DNA of 64,000 bases from Aegilops tauschii subsp. strangulata. Taxonomy: Eukaryota > Streptophyta > Magnoliopsida > Poales > Poaceae. The notes beneath the pieces were generated by a model. The model did no database searches, was not told the origin of the DNA, and saw nothing but the letters and a program-made list of their open reading frames with translations. Below are positions 11,649-23,916 of the stretch, piece by piece. Location of the stretch: assembly GCF_002575655.3 (NCBI RefSeq), contig NC_053037.3, positions 501,898,544 to 501,962,543 of the forward strand, in the 5' to 3' direction. Position 1 is the first letter of the stretch, and each line of letters opens with the position of its first letter. Position numbers and translations under genes: made by a program.

Positions 11649-12870
11649 CAGGTTTTATGCGTTGATGTTATATGCACGAGTATAACACAAGTGAGTTGTG
11701 GGCGATATAAGTCATACTGCTTACCAGCATGTCATACTTTGGTTCGGCGGTATTGTTGGTTGAAGCGGCCCGGACCGACATTACGCGTACGCTTACGCGA
11801 GACTGGTTCTACCGACGTGCTTTGCACACAGGTGGCTGGCGGGTGTCAGTTTCTCCAACTTTAGTTGAACCGAGTGTGGCTACGCCCGGTCCTTGCAAAG
11901 GTTAAAACAACACCAACTTGACAAACTATCGTTGTGGTTTTGATGCGTAGGTAAGAACGGTTCTTGCTAAGCCCGTAGCAGCCACGTAAAATTTGCAACA
12001 ACAAAGTAGAGGACGTCTAACTTGTTTTTGCAGGGCATGTTGTGATGTGATATGGTCAAGACATGATGCTAAATTTTATTGTATGAGATGATCATGTTTT
12101 GTAACCGACTTATCGGCAACTGGCAGGAGCCATATGGTTGTCACTTTATTATATGCAATGCAATCGCCCTGTAATGCTTTACTTTATCACTAAGCAGTAG
12201 CGATAGTCGTAGAAGCATAAGATTGGCGAGACGACAACGATGCTACGATGAAGATCAAGGTGTCGCGCCGGTGGCGATGGTGATCATGACGGTGCTTCGG
12301 AGATGGAGATCACAAGCACAAGATGATGATGGCCATATCATATCACTTATATTGATTGCATGTGATGTTTATCTTTTATGCATCTTATCTTGCTTTGATT
12401 GACGGTAGCATTATAAGATGATCCCTCAGTAAATTATCAAAGTATAAGTGTTCTCCCTGAGTATGCACCGTTGCGAAAGTTCTTCGTCCTGAGACACCAC
12501 GTGATGATCGGGTGTGATAGGCTCTACGTTCAAATACAACGGGTGCAAAATAGTTGCACACGCGGAATACTCAGGTTAAGCTTGACGAGCCTAGCATATA
12601 ACAGAAATGGCCTCGGAACACGGAGACCGAAAGGTCGAGCGTGAATCATATAGTAGATATGATCAACATAGTGATGTTCACTGTTGAAACTACTCCATCT
12701 CACATGATGATCGGACATGGTTTAGTTCATATGGATCACGTGATCACTTAGAGGATTAGAGGGGTGTCTATCTAAGTGGGAGTTCTTAAGTAATATGATT
12801 AATTGAACTTAAATTTATCATGAACTTAGTACCTGATAGTATCTTGCTTGTCTATGTTGATTGTAGATAG
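11649..12870 (+). other. Element H untranslated leader
   Basis: About 1.2 kb lies between the primer site and the gag ATG, with no long ORF. A long leader of this kind is normal for BARE/Angela elements and would hold packaging and dimerisation signals. I could not identify these individually. Confidence 0.65.
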
Positions 12871-13815
12871 ATGGCCCGTGCTGTTGTTCCGTTGAATTTT
12901 AATGCGTTCCTTGAGAAAGCAAAGTTGACAGATGATGGTAGCAATTACACGGACTGGGTCCGTAACTTGAGGATTATCCTCATTGCTGCACAAAAGAATT
13001 ACGTCCTGAAAGCACCACTGGGTGCCAGGCCTGCTGCCGATGCAACTGACGACGTTAAGAACGTCTGGCAGAGCAAAGCTGATGACTACTCGATAGTTCA
13101 ATGTGCCATGCTTTACGGCTTAGAACCGGGACTTCAACGACGTTTTGAACGTCATGGAGCATATGAGATGTTCCAGGAGTTGTAGTTAATATTTCAAGCA
13201 AATGCCCGAATTGAGAGATATGAAGTCTCCGATAAGTTCTACAGCTGCAAGATGGAGGAGAATAGTTCTGTCAGTAAGCATATACTCAAAATGTCTGGGT
13301 ATAATAATCACTTGATTCAACTGGGAGTTAATCTTCTGGATGATAGCGTCATTGACAGAATTCTCCAATCACTGCCACCAAGCTACAAGAGCTTCGTGAC
13401 GAACTATAACATGCAAGGGATGGATAAGACGATTCCCGAGCTCTTCGCAATGCTAAAGGCTGCGGAGGTAGAAATCAAAAAGGAGCATCAAGTATTGATG
13501 GTCAATAAGACCACCAGTTTCAAGAAAAAGGGCAAAGGGAAGAAGAAGGGGAACTTCAAGAAGAACAACAAGCAAGTTGCTGTTCAGGAGAAGAAACCCA
13601 AGTCTGGACCTAAGCCTGAGACTGAGTGCTTCTACTGCAAGCAGACTGGTCACTGGAAGCGGAACTGCCCCAAGTATTTTGCGGATAAGAAGGATGGCAA
13701 GGTGAACAAAGGTATATGTGATATACATGTTATTGATGTGTACCTTACTAATGCTCACAGTAGCACCTGGGTATTTGATACTGGTTCTATTGCTAATATT
13801 TGCAACTCGAAATAG
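12871..13815 (+). pseudogene. Element H gag, decayed
   Basis: The frame starts at an ATG preceded by GTAGATAG and encodes a BARE-type gag with the motif FLEKAKLTDDGSNYTDWVRN near its start. A CX2CX4HX4C zinc knuckle lies at 13627-13668 (CFYCKQTGHWKRNC) after a lysine-rich stretch. The frame is broken by TAG at 13183 and again by TAG at 13813, just past the protease motif FDTGS. Pol follows in the same frame with no gap, as expected of a gag-pol polyprotein. Confidence 0.9.
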
Positions 13816-16800
13816 GGGCTACGGATTAAGCGAAGATTAGCTAAGGACGAGGTGACGATGCGCGTGGGAAATGGTTCCAAAGTCGATGTAATCGCGGTCG
13901 GCACGCTACCTCTATATCTAACTTCAGGATTAGTTTTAGACCTAAATAATTGTTATTTGGTGCCAGCGTTAAGCATGAACATTATATCCGGATACTGTTT
14001 GATGCGAGACGGTTATTCATTTAAATCAGAGAATAATGGTTATTCTATTTATATGAATAATATCTTTTATGGTCATGCACCCTTGTAGAGTGGTCTATTT
14101 TTGTTGAATCTCGATAGTAGTGATACACATATACATAGTATTGAAGCCAAAAGATGCAGAGTTGATAATGATAGTTCAACTTATTTGTGGCACTGCCGTT
14201 TAGGTCATAACGGTGTAAAGCGCATGAAGAAACTCCATACTGAAGGACTTTTGGAACGACTTGATTATGAATCACTTGGTACTTGCGAACCGTGCCTCAT
14301 GAGCAAGATGACTAAAACGCCGTTCTCCGGAACTATGGAGAGAGCAACAGATTTGTTGGAAATCATACATACAGATGTATGTGGTCCGATGAATGTTGAG
14401 CCTCGTGGCGGATATCGTTATTTTCTCACCTTCACAGATGATTTAAGCAGATCTGTGTATATCTACCTAATGAAACATAAGTCTGAAACATTTGAAAAGT
14501 TCAAAGAATTTCAGAGTGAAGTTGAAAATCATCGTAACAAGAAAATAAAGTTTCTACGATCTGATCGTGGAGGAGAATATTTGAGTTATGAGTTTGGTCT
14601 TCATTTGAAACAATGCGGAATAGTTTCGCAACTCACGCCACCCGGAACACCACAGCGTAATGGTGTGTCCGAACGTCGTAATCGTACTCTACTAGATATG
14701 GTGCGATCTATGATGTCTCTTACTGATTTACCGCTATCGTTTTGGGGTTCTGCTTTAGAGACGGCCGCATTCACGTTAAATAGGGCACCATAAAAATCCG
14801 TTGAGACGACGCCTTATGAACTGTGGTTTGGCAAGAAACCAGAGTTGTCGTTTCTTAAAGTTTGGGGCTGTGATGCTTATGTGAAAAAACTTCAACCTGA
14901 TAAGCTCGAACCCAAATTGGAGAAATGTGTCTTCATAGGATACCCAAAGGAGACTATTGGGTACACCTTCTATCATAGATCCGAAGGCAAGACTTTTGTT
15001 GCTAAATTCAGAATCTTTCTGGAGAAGGAGTTTCTCTCGACCGAAGTGAGTGAGAGGAAAGTAGAAGTTGATGAGGTAATTGTACCTGCTCCCTTATTGG
15101 AAAGTAGTTCATCGCAAAAACCGGTTTCTGCGATGCCTACACCAATTAGTGAGGAAGTTAATGATGATGATCATGGAACTTCAGATCAAGTTGTTGCTGA
15201 ACCTCGCAGGTCAACCAGAGTAAGATCCGCACCAGGGTGGTACGGTAATCCTGTTCTGGAGGTTATGTTACTAGACCATGATGAACCTACGAACTATGAA
15301 GAAGCGATGGTGAGCCCAGATTGCGCAAAATGGCTTGAGGCCATGAAATCTGAGATGGGATCCATGTATGAGAACAAAGTGTGGACTTTGGTTGACTTGC
15401 CCGATGATCGGCAAGCCATTGAGAATAAATGGATCTTCAAGAAGAAGACTGACGCTATCGGTAATGTTATTGTCTATAAAGCTCGACTTGTTGCAAAAGG
15501 TTTTCGACAAGTTCAAGGGATTGACTACGATGAGACCTTCTCACCCGTTTTGACGCTTAAGTCTATCCGAATCATGTTAGCAATTGCCGCATTTTATGAT
15601 TATGAAATTTGGCAAATGGATGTCAAAACTGCATTCCTGAATGGATTTCTGGAAGAAGAGTTGTATATGATGCAACCGGAAGGTTTGGTCGATCCAAAGG
15701 GAGCTAACAAAGTGTGCAAGCTCCAGCAATCCATTTTATGGACTGGTGCAAGCCTCTCGGAGTTGGAATAAACGCTTTGATAGTGTGATCAAAGAATTTG
15801 GTTTTGTACAGACTTTTGGAGAAGCTTGTATTTACAAGAAAGTGAGTGGGAGCTCTGTAGCATTTCTAATATTATATGTGGATGACATATTGCTGATTGG
15901 AAACGATATAGAATTTCTGAATAGCATAAAGGGATACTTGAATAAGAGTTTTTCAATGAAACACCTTGGTGAAGCTGTGTATATATTGAGCATCAAGATC
16001 TATAGAGATAGATCAAGACGCTTAATTGGACTTTCACAAAGCACATACCTTGACAAAGTTTTGAAGAAGTTCAAAATGGATCAAGCAAAGAAAGGGTTCT
16101 TGCCTGTGTTACAAGGTGTGAAGTTGAGTAAGACTCAATGCCCGACCACAGCAGAAGACAGAGAGAAGATGAAAGATGTTCCCTATGCTTCCGCCATAGG
16201 CTCTATCATGTATGCAATGCTGTGTACTAGACCTGATGTGTGCCTTGCTATAAGTTTAGCAGGAAGGTACCAAAGTAATCCAGGAGTGGATCACTGGACA
16301 GCGGTCAAGAACACCCTGAAATACCTGAAAATGACTAAGGATATGTTTCTCGTTTATGGAGGTGACAAAGAGCTCATCATAAATTGTTACGTTGATCCAA
16401 GCTTTGACACTGATCCGGACGATTGTAAATCGCAAACCGGATACGTGTTTACATTGAACGGTGGAGCTGTCAGTTGGTGCAGTTCTAAACAAAGCGTCGT
16501 GGCGGGATCTACATGTGAAGCGGAGAACATAGCTGCTTCGGAAGCAGCATATGAAGGAGTCTGGATGAAGGAGTTCATATCTGATCTAGGTGTCATACCT
16601 AGTGCATCGGGTCCAATGAAAATCTTTTGTGACAATACTAGTGCAATTGCCTTGGCGAAGGAATCCAGATTTCACAAGAGAACCAAGCACATCAAGAGAT
16701 GCTTCAATTCCATCCAGGATTTAGTCCAGGTGGGAGACATAGAAATTTGCAAGATACATACGGATCTGAATGTTGCAAACCCGTTGACTAAGCCTCTTCC

Positions 16801-16894
16801 ACGAGCAAAACATGATCAACACCAAGGCTCCATGGGTGTTAGAATCATTACTGTGTCATCTAGATTATTGACTCTAGTCCAAGTGGGAGACTGA
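13816..16894 (+). pseudogene. Element H pol: integrase-RT-RNase H, decayed
   Basis: This continues the gag frame. The integrase zinc region (CRLGH to CEPCLMSKM) is followed by a DDE core with HTDVCGPM, RSDRGGEY and NGVSERRNRT, so the catalytic residues are present. The RT has YVDD at 15875-15886 and the RNase H ends near the polypurine tract. Breaks are TAG 14086, TAA 14791 and a one-base insertion in a T run near 15730 that shifts the last third (15746-16894) to another frame. The final TGA stop uses the first bases of the 3' LTR. The four gag-pol stops and the frameshift rule out a functional polyprotein. Confidence 0.92.
16881..16891 (+). other. Element H polypurine tract
   Basis: AAGTGGGAGAC lies directly before the 3' LTR start TGAAGG. 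It is the standard plus-strand primer site of this family. Confidence 0.85.
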
Positions 16895-18617
16895 AGGAAA
16901 TATGCCCTAGAGGCAATAATAAAGTTATTATTTATGTCCTTATATCATGATAAATGTTTATTATTCATGCTAGAATTGTATTAACCGGAAACATAATACT
17001 TGTGTGAATACATAGACAAACAGAGTGTCACTAGTATGCCTCTACTTGACTAGCTCGTTGATCAAAGATGGTTATGTTTCCTAGCCATAGACAGGAGTTG
17101 TCATTTGATTAACGGGATCACATCATTAGGAGAATGATGTGATTGACTTGACCCATTCCGTTAGCTTAGCACTCGATCCTTTAGTATGTTGCTATTGCTT
17201 TCTTCATGACTTATACATGTTCCTATGACTATGAGATTATGCAACTCCCGTTTATCGGAGGAACACTTTGTGTGCTACCAAACGTCACAACGTAACTGGG
17301 TGATTATAAAGGTGCTCTACAGGTGTCTCCAAAGGTACTTGTTGGGTGGGCGTATTTCGAGATTAGGATTTGTCACTCCGATTGTCGGAGAGGTATCTCT
17401 GGGCCCTCTTGGTAATGCACATCACTTAAGCCTTGCTAGCATTGCAACTAATGAGTTAGTTGTGGGATGATGTATTACGGAACGAGTAAAGAGACTTGCC
17501 GGTAACGAGATTGAACTAGGTATTGAGATACCGACGATCGAATCTCGGGCAAGTAACATACCGATGACAAAGGGAACAACATATGTTGTTATGCGGTCTG
17601 ACCGATAAAGATCTTTGTAGAATATGTGGGAGCCAATATGAGCATCCAAGTTCCGCTATTGTTTATTGACCGAAGACGTGTCTCGGTCATGTCTACATAG
17701 TTCTCGAACCCGTAGGGTCCGCACGCTTAAAGTTTCGATGACAGTTATACTATGAGTTTATATGTTTTGATGTACCGAAGGTTGTTCGGAGTCCCGGATG
17801 TTATCACGGACATGAAGAGGAGTCTCGAAATGGTCGAGACATGAAGATTGATATATTGGATGACTATATTCGGACACCGGAATGGTTCCGGCGGTTACCG
17901 GATATATACCGGAGTACCGGGGGGTTACCGGAACCCCCCCGGAGGCTATTGGGCCTCATGGGCCCAATTGGTGGAAGAGGAGAGGCGGCCAAGGGGCAGC
18001 CGCGCGCCCCTCCCCCAAGTCCGAATTGGACAAGGAGGGGGCGGCGCCCCCCCTTTCCTTTCCCCCTCTCTCCTTCCCTCTCCTCTCCTAGTCCAACAAG
18101 GAAGGGAGGGAGTCCTACTCCCGGTGGGAGTAGGACTCCTCCTGGAGCGCCTCCTCCTAGCCGGCCGCACCTCCCCCTTGCTCCTTTATATACGGGGCTA
18201 GGGGGGCACCCTTGAGACCAATTGATCGTTTCATCTTTTAACCGTGTGCGGTGCCCCCCTCTACCATAGTCCACCTCGATAATACCGTAGCATTGCTTAG
18301 GCGAAGCCCTACGTCGGTAGAACATCATCATCGTCACCACGCCGTCGTGCTGTCGAAACTCTCCCTCAACACTCGGCTGGATCGGAGTTCGAGGGATGTC
18401 ACCGGGCTGAACGTGTGCTGAACTCGGAGGTGTCGTGCATTCGGTACTTGATTGGTCGGATCGTGAAGACGTACGACTACATCAACCGTGTTGTGCTAAC
18501 GCTTCCGCTTTCGGTCTACGAGGGTACGTGGACAACACTCTCCCCTCTCGTTGCTATGCATCACCATGATCTTGCGTGTGCGTAGGAATTTTTTTGAAAT
18601 TACTATGTTCCCCAACA
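16892..18617 (+). repeat. Element H 3' LTR
   Basis: It is 1726 bp, homologous to 9911-11635 end to end, and is followed by CGCCA, the mutated copy of the target duplication. Confidence 0.95.
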
Positions 18618-18685
18618 CGCCATGCGTCCCTCAGATGTGAACCGCCAGGGGCACCTGCGTAATTGCGCTGTGCCGTCCCTTTCCC

Positions 18686-18693
18686 TATAAATA
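18686..18693 (+). promoter_or_regulatory. Putative internal promoter (TATA box) of the M extra ORF
   Basis: TATAAATA occurs in the context CCCTATAAATACACATCC, about 620 bp upstream of the extra-ORF ATG at 19304. A telo-box-like AAACCCTAG follows at 18740-18748 in a C-rich leader, as is common in plant gene 5' UTRs. This sequence is internal to M, not LTR. Element H inserted just 68 bp upstream of the TATA box. Promoter activity is inferred from sequence only. Confidence 0.5.
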
Positions 18694-19303
18694 CACATCC
18701 AATTGCGGTCAAATATTTCTTCCACCTCTCCACCTCGACAAACCCTAGCGCCACCGCTAGCTCTCGACGACGCCGACGACGAAGCGCTTAGCTGCCGCGA
18801 CCTCTCCGACGCCGTCTTCACGCCGGCCGCGGACATCATCTTCTCCGTCGCCGCCGTAGGTGTCCTCCGTCACCAAGTTAGGGCACGGAAGATCGAACTG
18901 CTCGGCCTCATCTTCTACTCCATCTAGCAGTTCATCGTGTGGTCAATTAAAACCCTCTTTTTACCGTCTTTTTGATCCTATAGATTCATCCTTTCTACCA
19001 AAAGTGGTTTCTGCCTCCACAAATTTGGATCTATCCTGTCTGCATCTCATATGATGCCTAGTATATTCACTTATGCTTCACACTAGTTAGATTCCTCACT
19101 TCCCTCGCATCTGAGCTCTTCCCCTTCCCTCGCATCTCTAATGCTGTCATAGGTACATGTCCGTGGGAGAATCCCTTGGTTCTCATAGTCTGCATTCATT
19201 TGCAGAATGCTTACAGCATCACATCAACTCTCCCGAAGCCAGTTCCTGTCTGACCAGCAGACGAAAGCCTTTGACAGTGTTGAAGCCATTCAGTCCGAAC
19301 CTC

Positions 19304-20634
19304 ATGGCAACAGAGAAGTCTGCAAGGAAGGGTGGCAGACAGCGCCGTGGGAATACATCAAGAGATTTGCCTCCTGACTTCTATGAGCTGTACAAGACAG
19401 ACCCAGAGGAGGACTACAATCAGCGAAAAACCCGAATCCAATGGATTCGAAGATATTGGGCAGAACAATGGCACAAGTACAGGTTCGTGACGCAGGAATA
19501 TGCTGAGAAGAATGCCATCAAGCGACCCTGGGGAGACATCTTGTACAAAAATCTTCCACCCAGGTCCAGAGCTGAAGCCATTGAACAAGGCTTCTACCCT
19601 TGCATGGTCCATGGACCACAGCCTGCAGATGCCGACCCATCTTCATTGCTATGGTGTCGTGACGACAATCTGTTCAAGCGCAACTTCCAGTTAGCCAAGA
19701 ACTCGGCCAAAGAAAACAAGAAGTCGCGAGGATTAGACTTCAACCCCGGTCCCTCTGCTCCTCGTGCCGATGGTACATGCGAAGCTGAACCCAATCATGT
19801 TGGGCCCTTCTACAACCTAGAAGGTCTCATCACTCATATTATGGTTCAAGGGACAGCCGTGGATGAACCTGCAGACGACGCTGATTCTGACGAAGCGCCT
19901 GCACCACCAAAGCCTAGGAAGCTGAAGAAACCCAAGGCTTCGAAGCCTTCAACTGCACCAAAAGCTTCACGAGCGAAGCCTCTGGCCACTGCTCCTCCTG
20001 CGAAAAGTGTGCAGTCTAAAGTTCTCTCACGCATCTCCAAGTCTATGCACACCACTGGTCCAGCCCTGACCCCTGCTGCTATTCCGAGGAATGAGAATGA
20101 CGCCATTGATCTATCAAGTGACGACGATCTTGCTGATGACGCTCTTGAGCAACTGATAAAGAGCAAGCAAGAGGCGGAAATCTTCAATGATTTGCCTCTC
20201 TTTGACGTGGAAGTATTGAACAACTTCATTGATGAGTGGTTTGACACCCCCAATCTCAGCTTTGACGATCTGCAACTTCCCATTGGCCTAAGCGTCTCCT
20301 TCCATGGCGCCATTGCTCCTGAGCTGGCTCTTGGTCAAAAAATTGTTGAGCTATAGCTCAAGATCGATTATGAAAAGGCTCAGTTCAAGAAGCACATGGC
20401 CAAGCTCAGCGTGGCAGACGTCCAAAACTTCAAGGTCATGCTGCATGAGCTCAAGGAAGCGCATGAAGATTCTCGCTGCAAGTATGTTCAAGCTTACAAT
20501 GAAGCTGAGAAGCGCAAGGCACTTGGGCGTCCTGGCATCGACCCTAAGATGGCTGCCAAGTAGAAGAAGAAGCCTGCTTTGGACCAAGATGAACCATCCA
20601 GGCGGGAAGAACCTCCATTGTCTTCCCCGCTAGT
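19304..20634 (+). pseudogene. Element M extra ORF, N-terminal half, decayed
   Basis: The ATG at 19304 opens a basic N-terminal segment (MATEKSARKGGRQRRG) followed by a Tyr/Trp-rich domain, a Pro/Lys-rich linker and an acidic segment. The frame is stopped by TAG at 20354 and TAG at 20561. Placement downstream of pol in a giant Copia element matches the env-like or extra ORF of the SIRE/Maximus lineage. I see no signal peptide or membrane segment, so an envelope role is not supported here. The function is unknown. Confidence 0.7.
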
Positions 20635-23391
20635 ATGACAGGCGTGAAGCCTAAGGTCCCCACAGTGGCATCAGAGCTTCAGAAGACAAGGGCAGCAGAA
20701 GCCAAAGCCAGAAAGCGCAAGACCAAGAACACCACTGGCGATGCTCCACCCACCAAGAAGCGCAAGACCAAGAAGAAAGATCGGGCTCTCCTACAGAGCC
20801 CCTTGTTGTCGAGCCAATTTCTGTTGCTCGTCCTCCATCTCCACAACAAGAACACCATTTGATAGTTCATGAGCCTGCTTCCCCAGAGGCTCCTGAAGCT
20901 GAAGACATTCCAGCTGTTGACCCCACCGCAGCTGAAGACATTGGTCATCAAGACAATGTTGAAGATGATGAAGTCCTTCCTCAAATCGAGCACAATGTGG
21001 TATCATCGCCTGTTCTCACGAACATCGAACTCATCAGCATTGGTCGTCCATTGACGCCAATTGCTGAGGATGACTCATGGGCTGATCACCCACAAGACTC
21101 CCCCCGTCAAGCAGAAACACCAGTTACTCCCGCAACTCAAGTCACCACTCCGGTGATTGAAGATGAAGACTTTGTGGCCCAACCAACTCCATCTCCACAA
21201 GCATCGCCAGCGTTCCGCAGGCTTCGCAAAGGACCAAGGCCACAGGTCACTCTGTTAAGTGTTCCAGAAGGAGAAGAGCGCCAATCGGTTTCACGCCAAG
21301 TCTTTCCTGAAGCCTCTCCAACTATGAACAACCCCGAGACTGAAGCCAACATGGCTGAAGATATTCCGGCTGCATCAGCCGATGACCAAGAAGAACCAAG
21401 AGAAGAAGAAGAACGTGTTGCTACACCCCCAACCAACCAAGTTGTTCTCGAGGAGAACGTGTCCGACCCTCCAGCTACTCGAGTGGAGGTTAACAACATT
21501 GAGGCGACCACCAACACCAACACTGAAGCCAATGACGTTGTCATGGCTAAAGGTAATGTGGCGCCTGAAGTCAATGTGGTGCCCGAAGTGATAGCAGTTG
21601 AAGTCAATGCTGCACCTGATGCAAATCTGAAGCCTGAAGCCACTGCCACTGCCTCTGCTCCTGTACCGCCTCCCAGGCCACATACTATTGAGCAAGCATA
21701 CAACTATGGTCAGCTGGTCACTGTCAGATGGCCTATGCTGGTTCCTCCACCTGCTGCTGGTCTGCAATTTGATTATCATGTCGAGCACAGGCCTCATGTC
21801 CAGAAGCCAAAGCCAAGATTGCCCAGGTTTCCAGGTACTGCCACTGCACCAGGGTCCTTCAATGCAAATGGCTTCATTGCGCACAACACTTTCTTTGATA
21901 GCACCAAGAACCCCTATTCCAAGCCAAGGATTTCATTAGATCGGTTCTGGAGCTATCAGCCGCGCAGTTATTATTCTTGTGTTCTTTATGATCAAGGGCA
22001 CATCTTCCCTCATATGCGTCTTGACTGTGAAGTCATTGCTGGATTGCCATGCCTTGAAGAAGCCCTTGACTGCTTCCGTGATGCTGGATTGCTGAATTTT
22101 GTGACTGATAAGGAGCATTGGAAAGAAGAGCTTCTGCTGCAATTCTATGCCACCCTCCACATTCGTGGCTACAACAGGGATCCGAAGACATGGATACTTG
22201 AGTGGATGACAGGCAACGTACACCATGAAGCTAAAGCTTTTGACATTATTGAGCTCACTGGTCTGCCCACTCCAGGTGAACTATATGAACCTGGTTGTCA
22301 GCTTCACCGCAATGCTTTGGAGAGCATCTTTCAGAAGCCAGATCCCAACATGAGCCAAATGCTGAGCATGATGAAGCCTGGCCACATGACACTGATTACC
22401 CAAAGGAGTTCTTTGTCGAAGACCTAGAGTATCTGCCCCGCACTATTTATCATATCATCAGGCGAACTCTATGGCCTGTCAAAGGACATTCTTCAGCAGC
22501 AAAACTTGAAGGAGCAATGAAGACTTTGGTCTTTTATATCTTCAACGGCATCAGCTTCAATGCTCAAGACTTCTTTATCAGGTAGTTGGCTGCATCAGGC
22601 TCTGATCTATTTGGACTGAAGTTCTACGCTCCATGGGTTATGCGCCTCATCAAGCTACATTCAGCTGTCAACTATCAGCCCTCTGCTCGCAACCATCTGA
22701 TCTTTCTGCCAGAGGTTGATATGTCAGTTGAAGCCATATATCCAGAGCCTGCCAAGGAGCCTGTTTGTCTTCACAATGCTGATCACTGAAGCTTCACGCA
22801 ACCCATTGAAGGAGTCCAGGCAGTCACTCGTGTTTATACTTTGGCTGGCAATACACGCTTACCTCATCGTGCTCAAACTGAAGCCACTCAAAGCACTATT
22901 GCTCAAAGGCCTCGGAAGCGATCTCGTGTTCTCAATGACCGAGAACTTCTCGTTGCCCTGCATTAGAAACAAGATAAACATCACTACTGGCTAAAGCGTC
23001 AGAAGCAAAGCCTCTTGGTGGACATCAATCGCATTCACAATCTTGCCACCAAGAATGCCTTTGTCACTCATGAAACCTGTCGGAGGTCTTGGAAGAGTTT
23101 GACATTGCTGAGTGCGGAAGCAGATCTTCAAGACGATGGCTTCACTGAAAGATTCAAGTTTGACTCCACACTCCTCCAAGGAATGTTGTCTTGCGTCGAA
23201 CTCCATCTCTTGAAGACTCTGATTATTCCTCCTCAGCTGCAACGGTGAATGCCAGAGTGATAGATGATCAAGATGATGCTACTTCACCACCTCCAACTTC
23301 AGCACGTATCGACACTGCACCAAGTTCTTCTGCACCGCCAAAGCCCGACGCTGACCCTGCATCTTCTCCTACTCCTTCTGGGAACGAGTAG
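20635..23391 (+). pseudogene. Element M extra ORF, C-terminal half, decayed
   Basis: A Lys/Arg-rich nuclear-localisation-like stretch (20680-20790) is followed, in another frame, by a long acidic Pro/Thr-rich region (20859-21690). A folded-looking domain lies at about 21900-22790 and contains FYATLHIRG and WILEWMTGN. This resembles the putative plant transposon protein domain found in grass retroelements; that match is from memory. Frameshifts occur near 20635, 20860, 22360 and 23170. Stops are TAG 22583, TGA 22787 and TAG near 22964. A Ser/Asp/Pro-rich tail ends at 23391. Confidence 0.65.
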
Positions 23392-23902
23392 AGGCTCTAT
23401 GTCTTCAAACCTTTTTGGTCCTTACTGACAAAAGGGGGAGAAGCATATGAGTTGATAGTCTTCAAGCGGGTCCATATGGGCGGTTGCTTTATATTTTGCC
23501 TAGTGTTTACAACTCTCGCTTTTGATACATTTGGTTCTTTGAGTTGTAACACTTAAATTTGATGGTCATCTGCTACTTGTTTGCTATTCTGTGATGTGAT
23601 GATAAATTCCGCATGTACGATGATAAATCCCGCACGAAGTCATATTGCAGACGTCGATTTTTCATTATGCATCTCATTATCTTCGTTATATCAAATCGTG
23701 CATGATGAATTGTCTTCATAAGTTGAAGAGGATCTCCACAAGTACAACCTGCCATGTGCATTTGCATTCCAAAAGCAAATTACTTATATGCACATCTTCA
23801 GGGGGAGCCTTTTGCTACTTATGAAGACAATACCTAAATCCTTTACAATTTCACATACTTTTATCCCCGTTGAAAACTTCAACCATTTTGTCATCAATCA
23901 CC
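23392..23902 (+). other. Element M 3' non-coding region with extra polypurine-like tracts
   Basis: No ORF is seen. Two purine tracts resemble the real polypurine tract: AAAAGGGGGAGAAG at 23430-23443 and AGGGGGAG at 23800-23807. Confidence 0.7.
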
Positions 23903-23916
23903 AAAAAGGGGGAGAT
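23903..23916 (+). other. Element M polypurine tract
   Basis: AAAAAGGGGGAGAT lies directly before the 3' LTR start TGTAAGTG. It is the plus-strand priming site. Confidence 0.88.

Larger units (their letters stand above)
9911..18617 (+). mobile_element. Element H: Angela/BARE/WIS-like Copia retrotransposon
   Basis: H is 8.7 kb with LTRs at 9911-11635 and 16892-18617, a long untranslated leader and a single gag-pol frame. It inserted into the M spacer. The flanking five bases are CTCCA (9906-9910) and CGCCA (18618-18622), a target duplication with one mismatch that fits an old insertion. The LTR beginning TGAAGGAAATATGCCC and ending in CCCCAACA is characteristic of the Triticeae Angela/BARE/WIS group. 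Four in-frame stops and one frameshift inactivate it. About twenty LTR-LTR differences are visible by eye in the first 800 bp. Confidence 0.95.

Noticed and set aside
20859..22427. Reading the extra ORF of M as a viral-type envelope gene
   Set aside because: I see no signal peptide, no membrane-spanning segment and no furin-like site. Position after pol alone does not show an envelope function.
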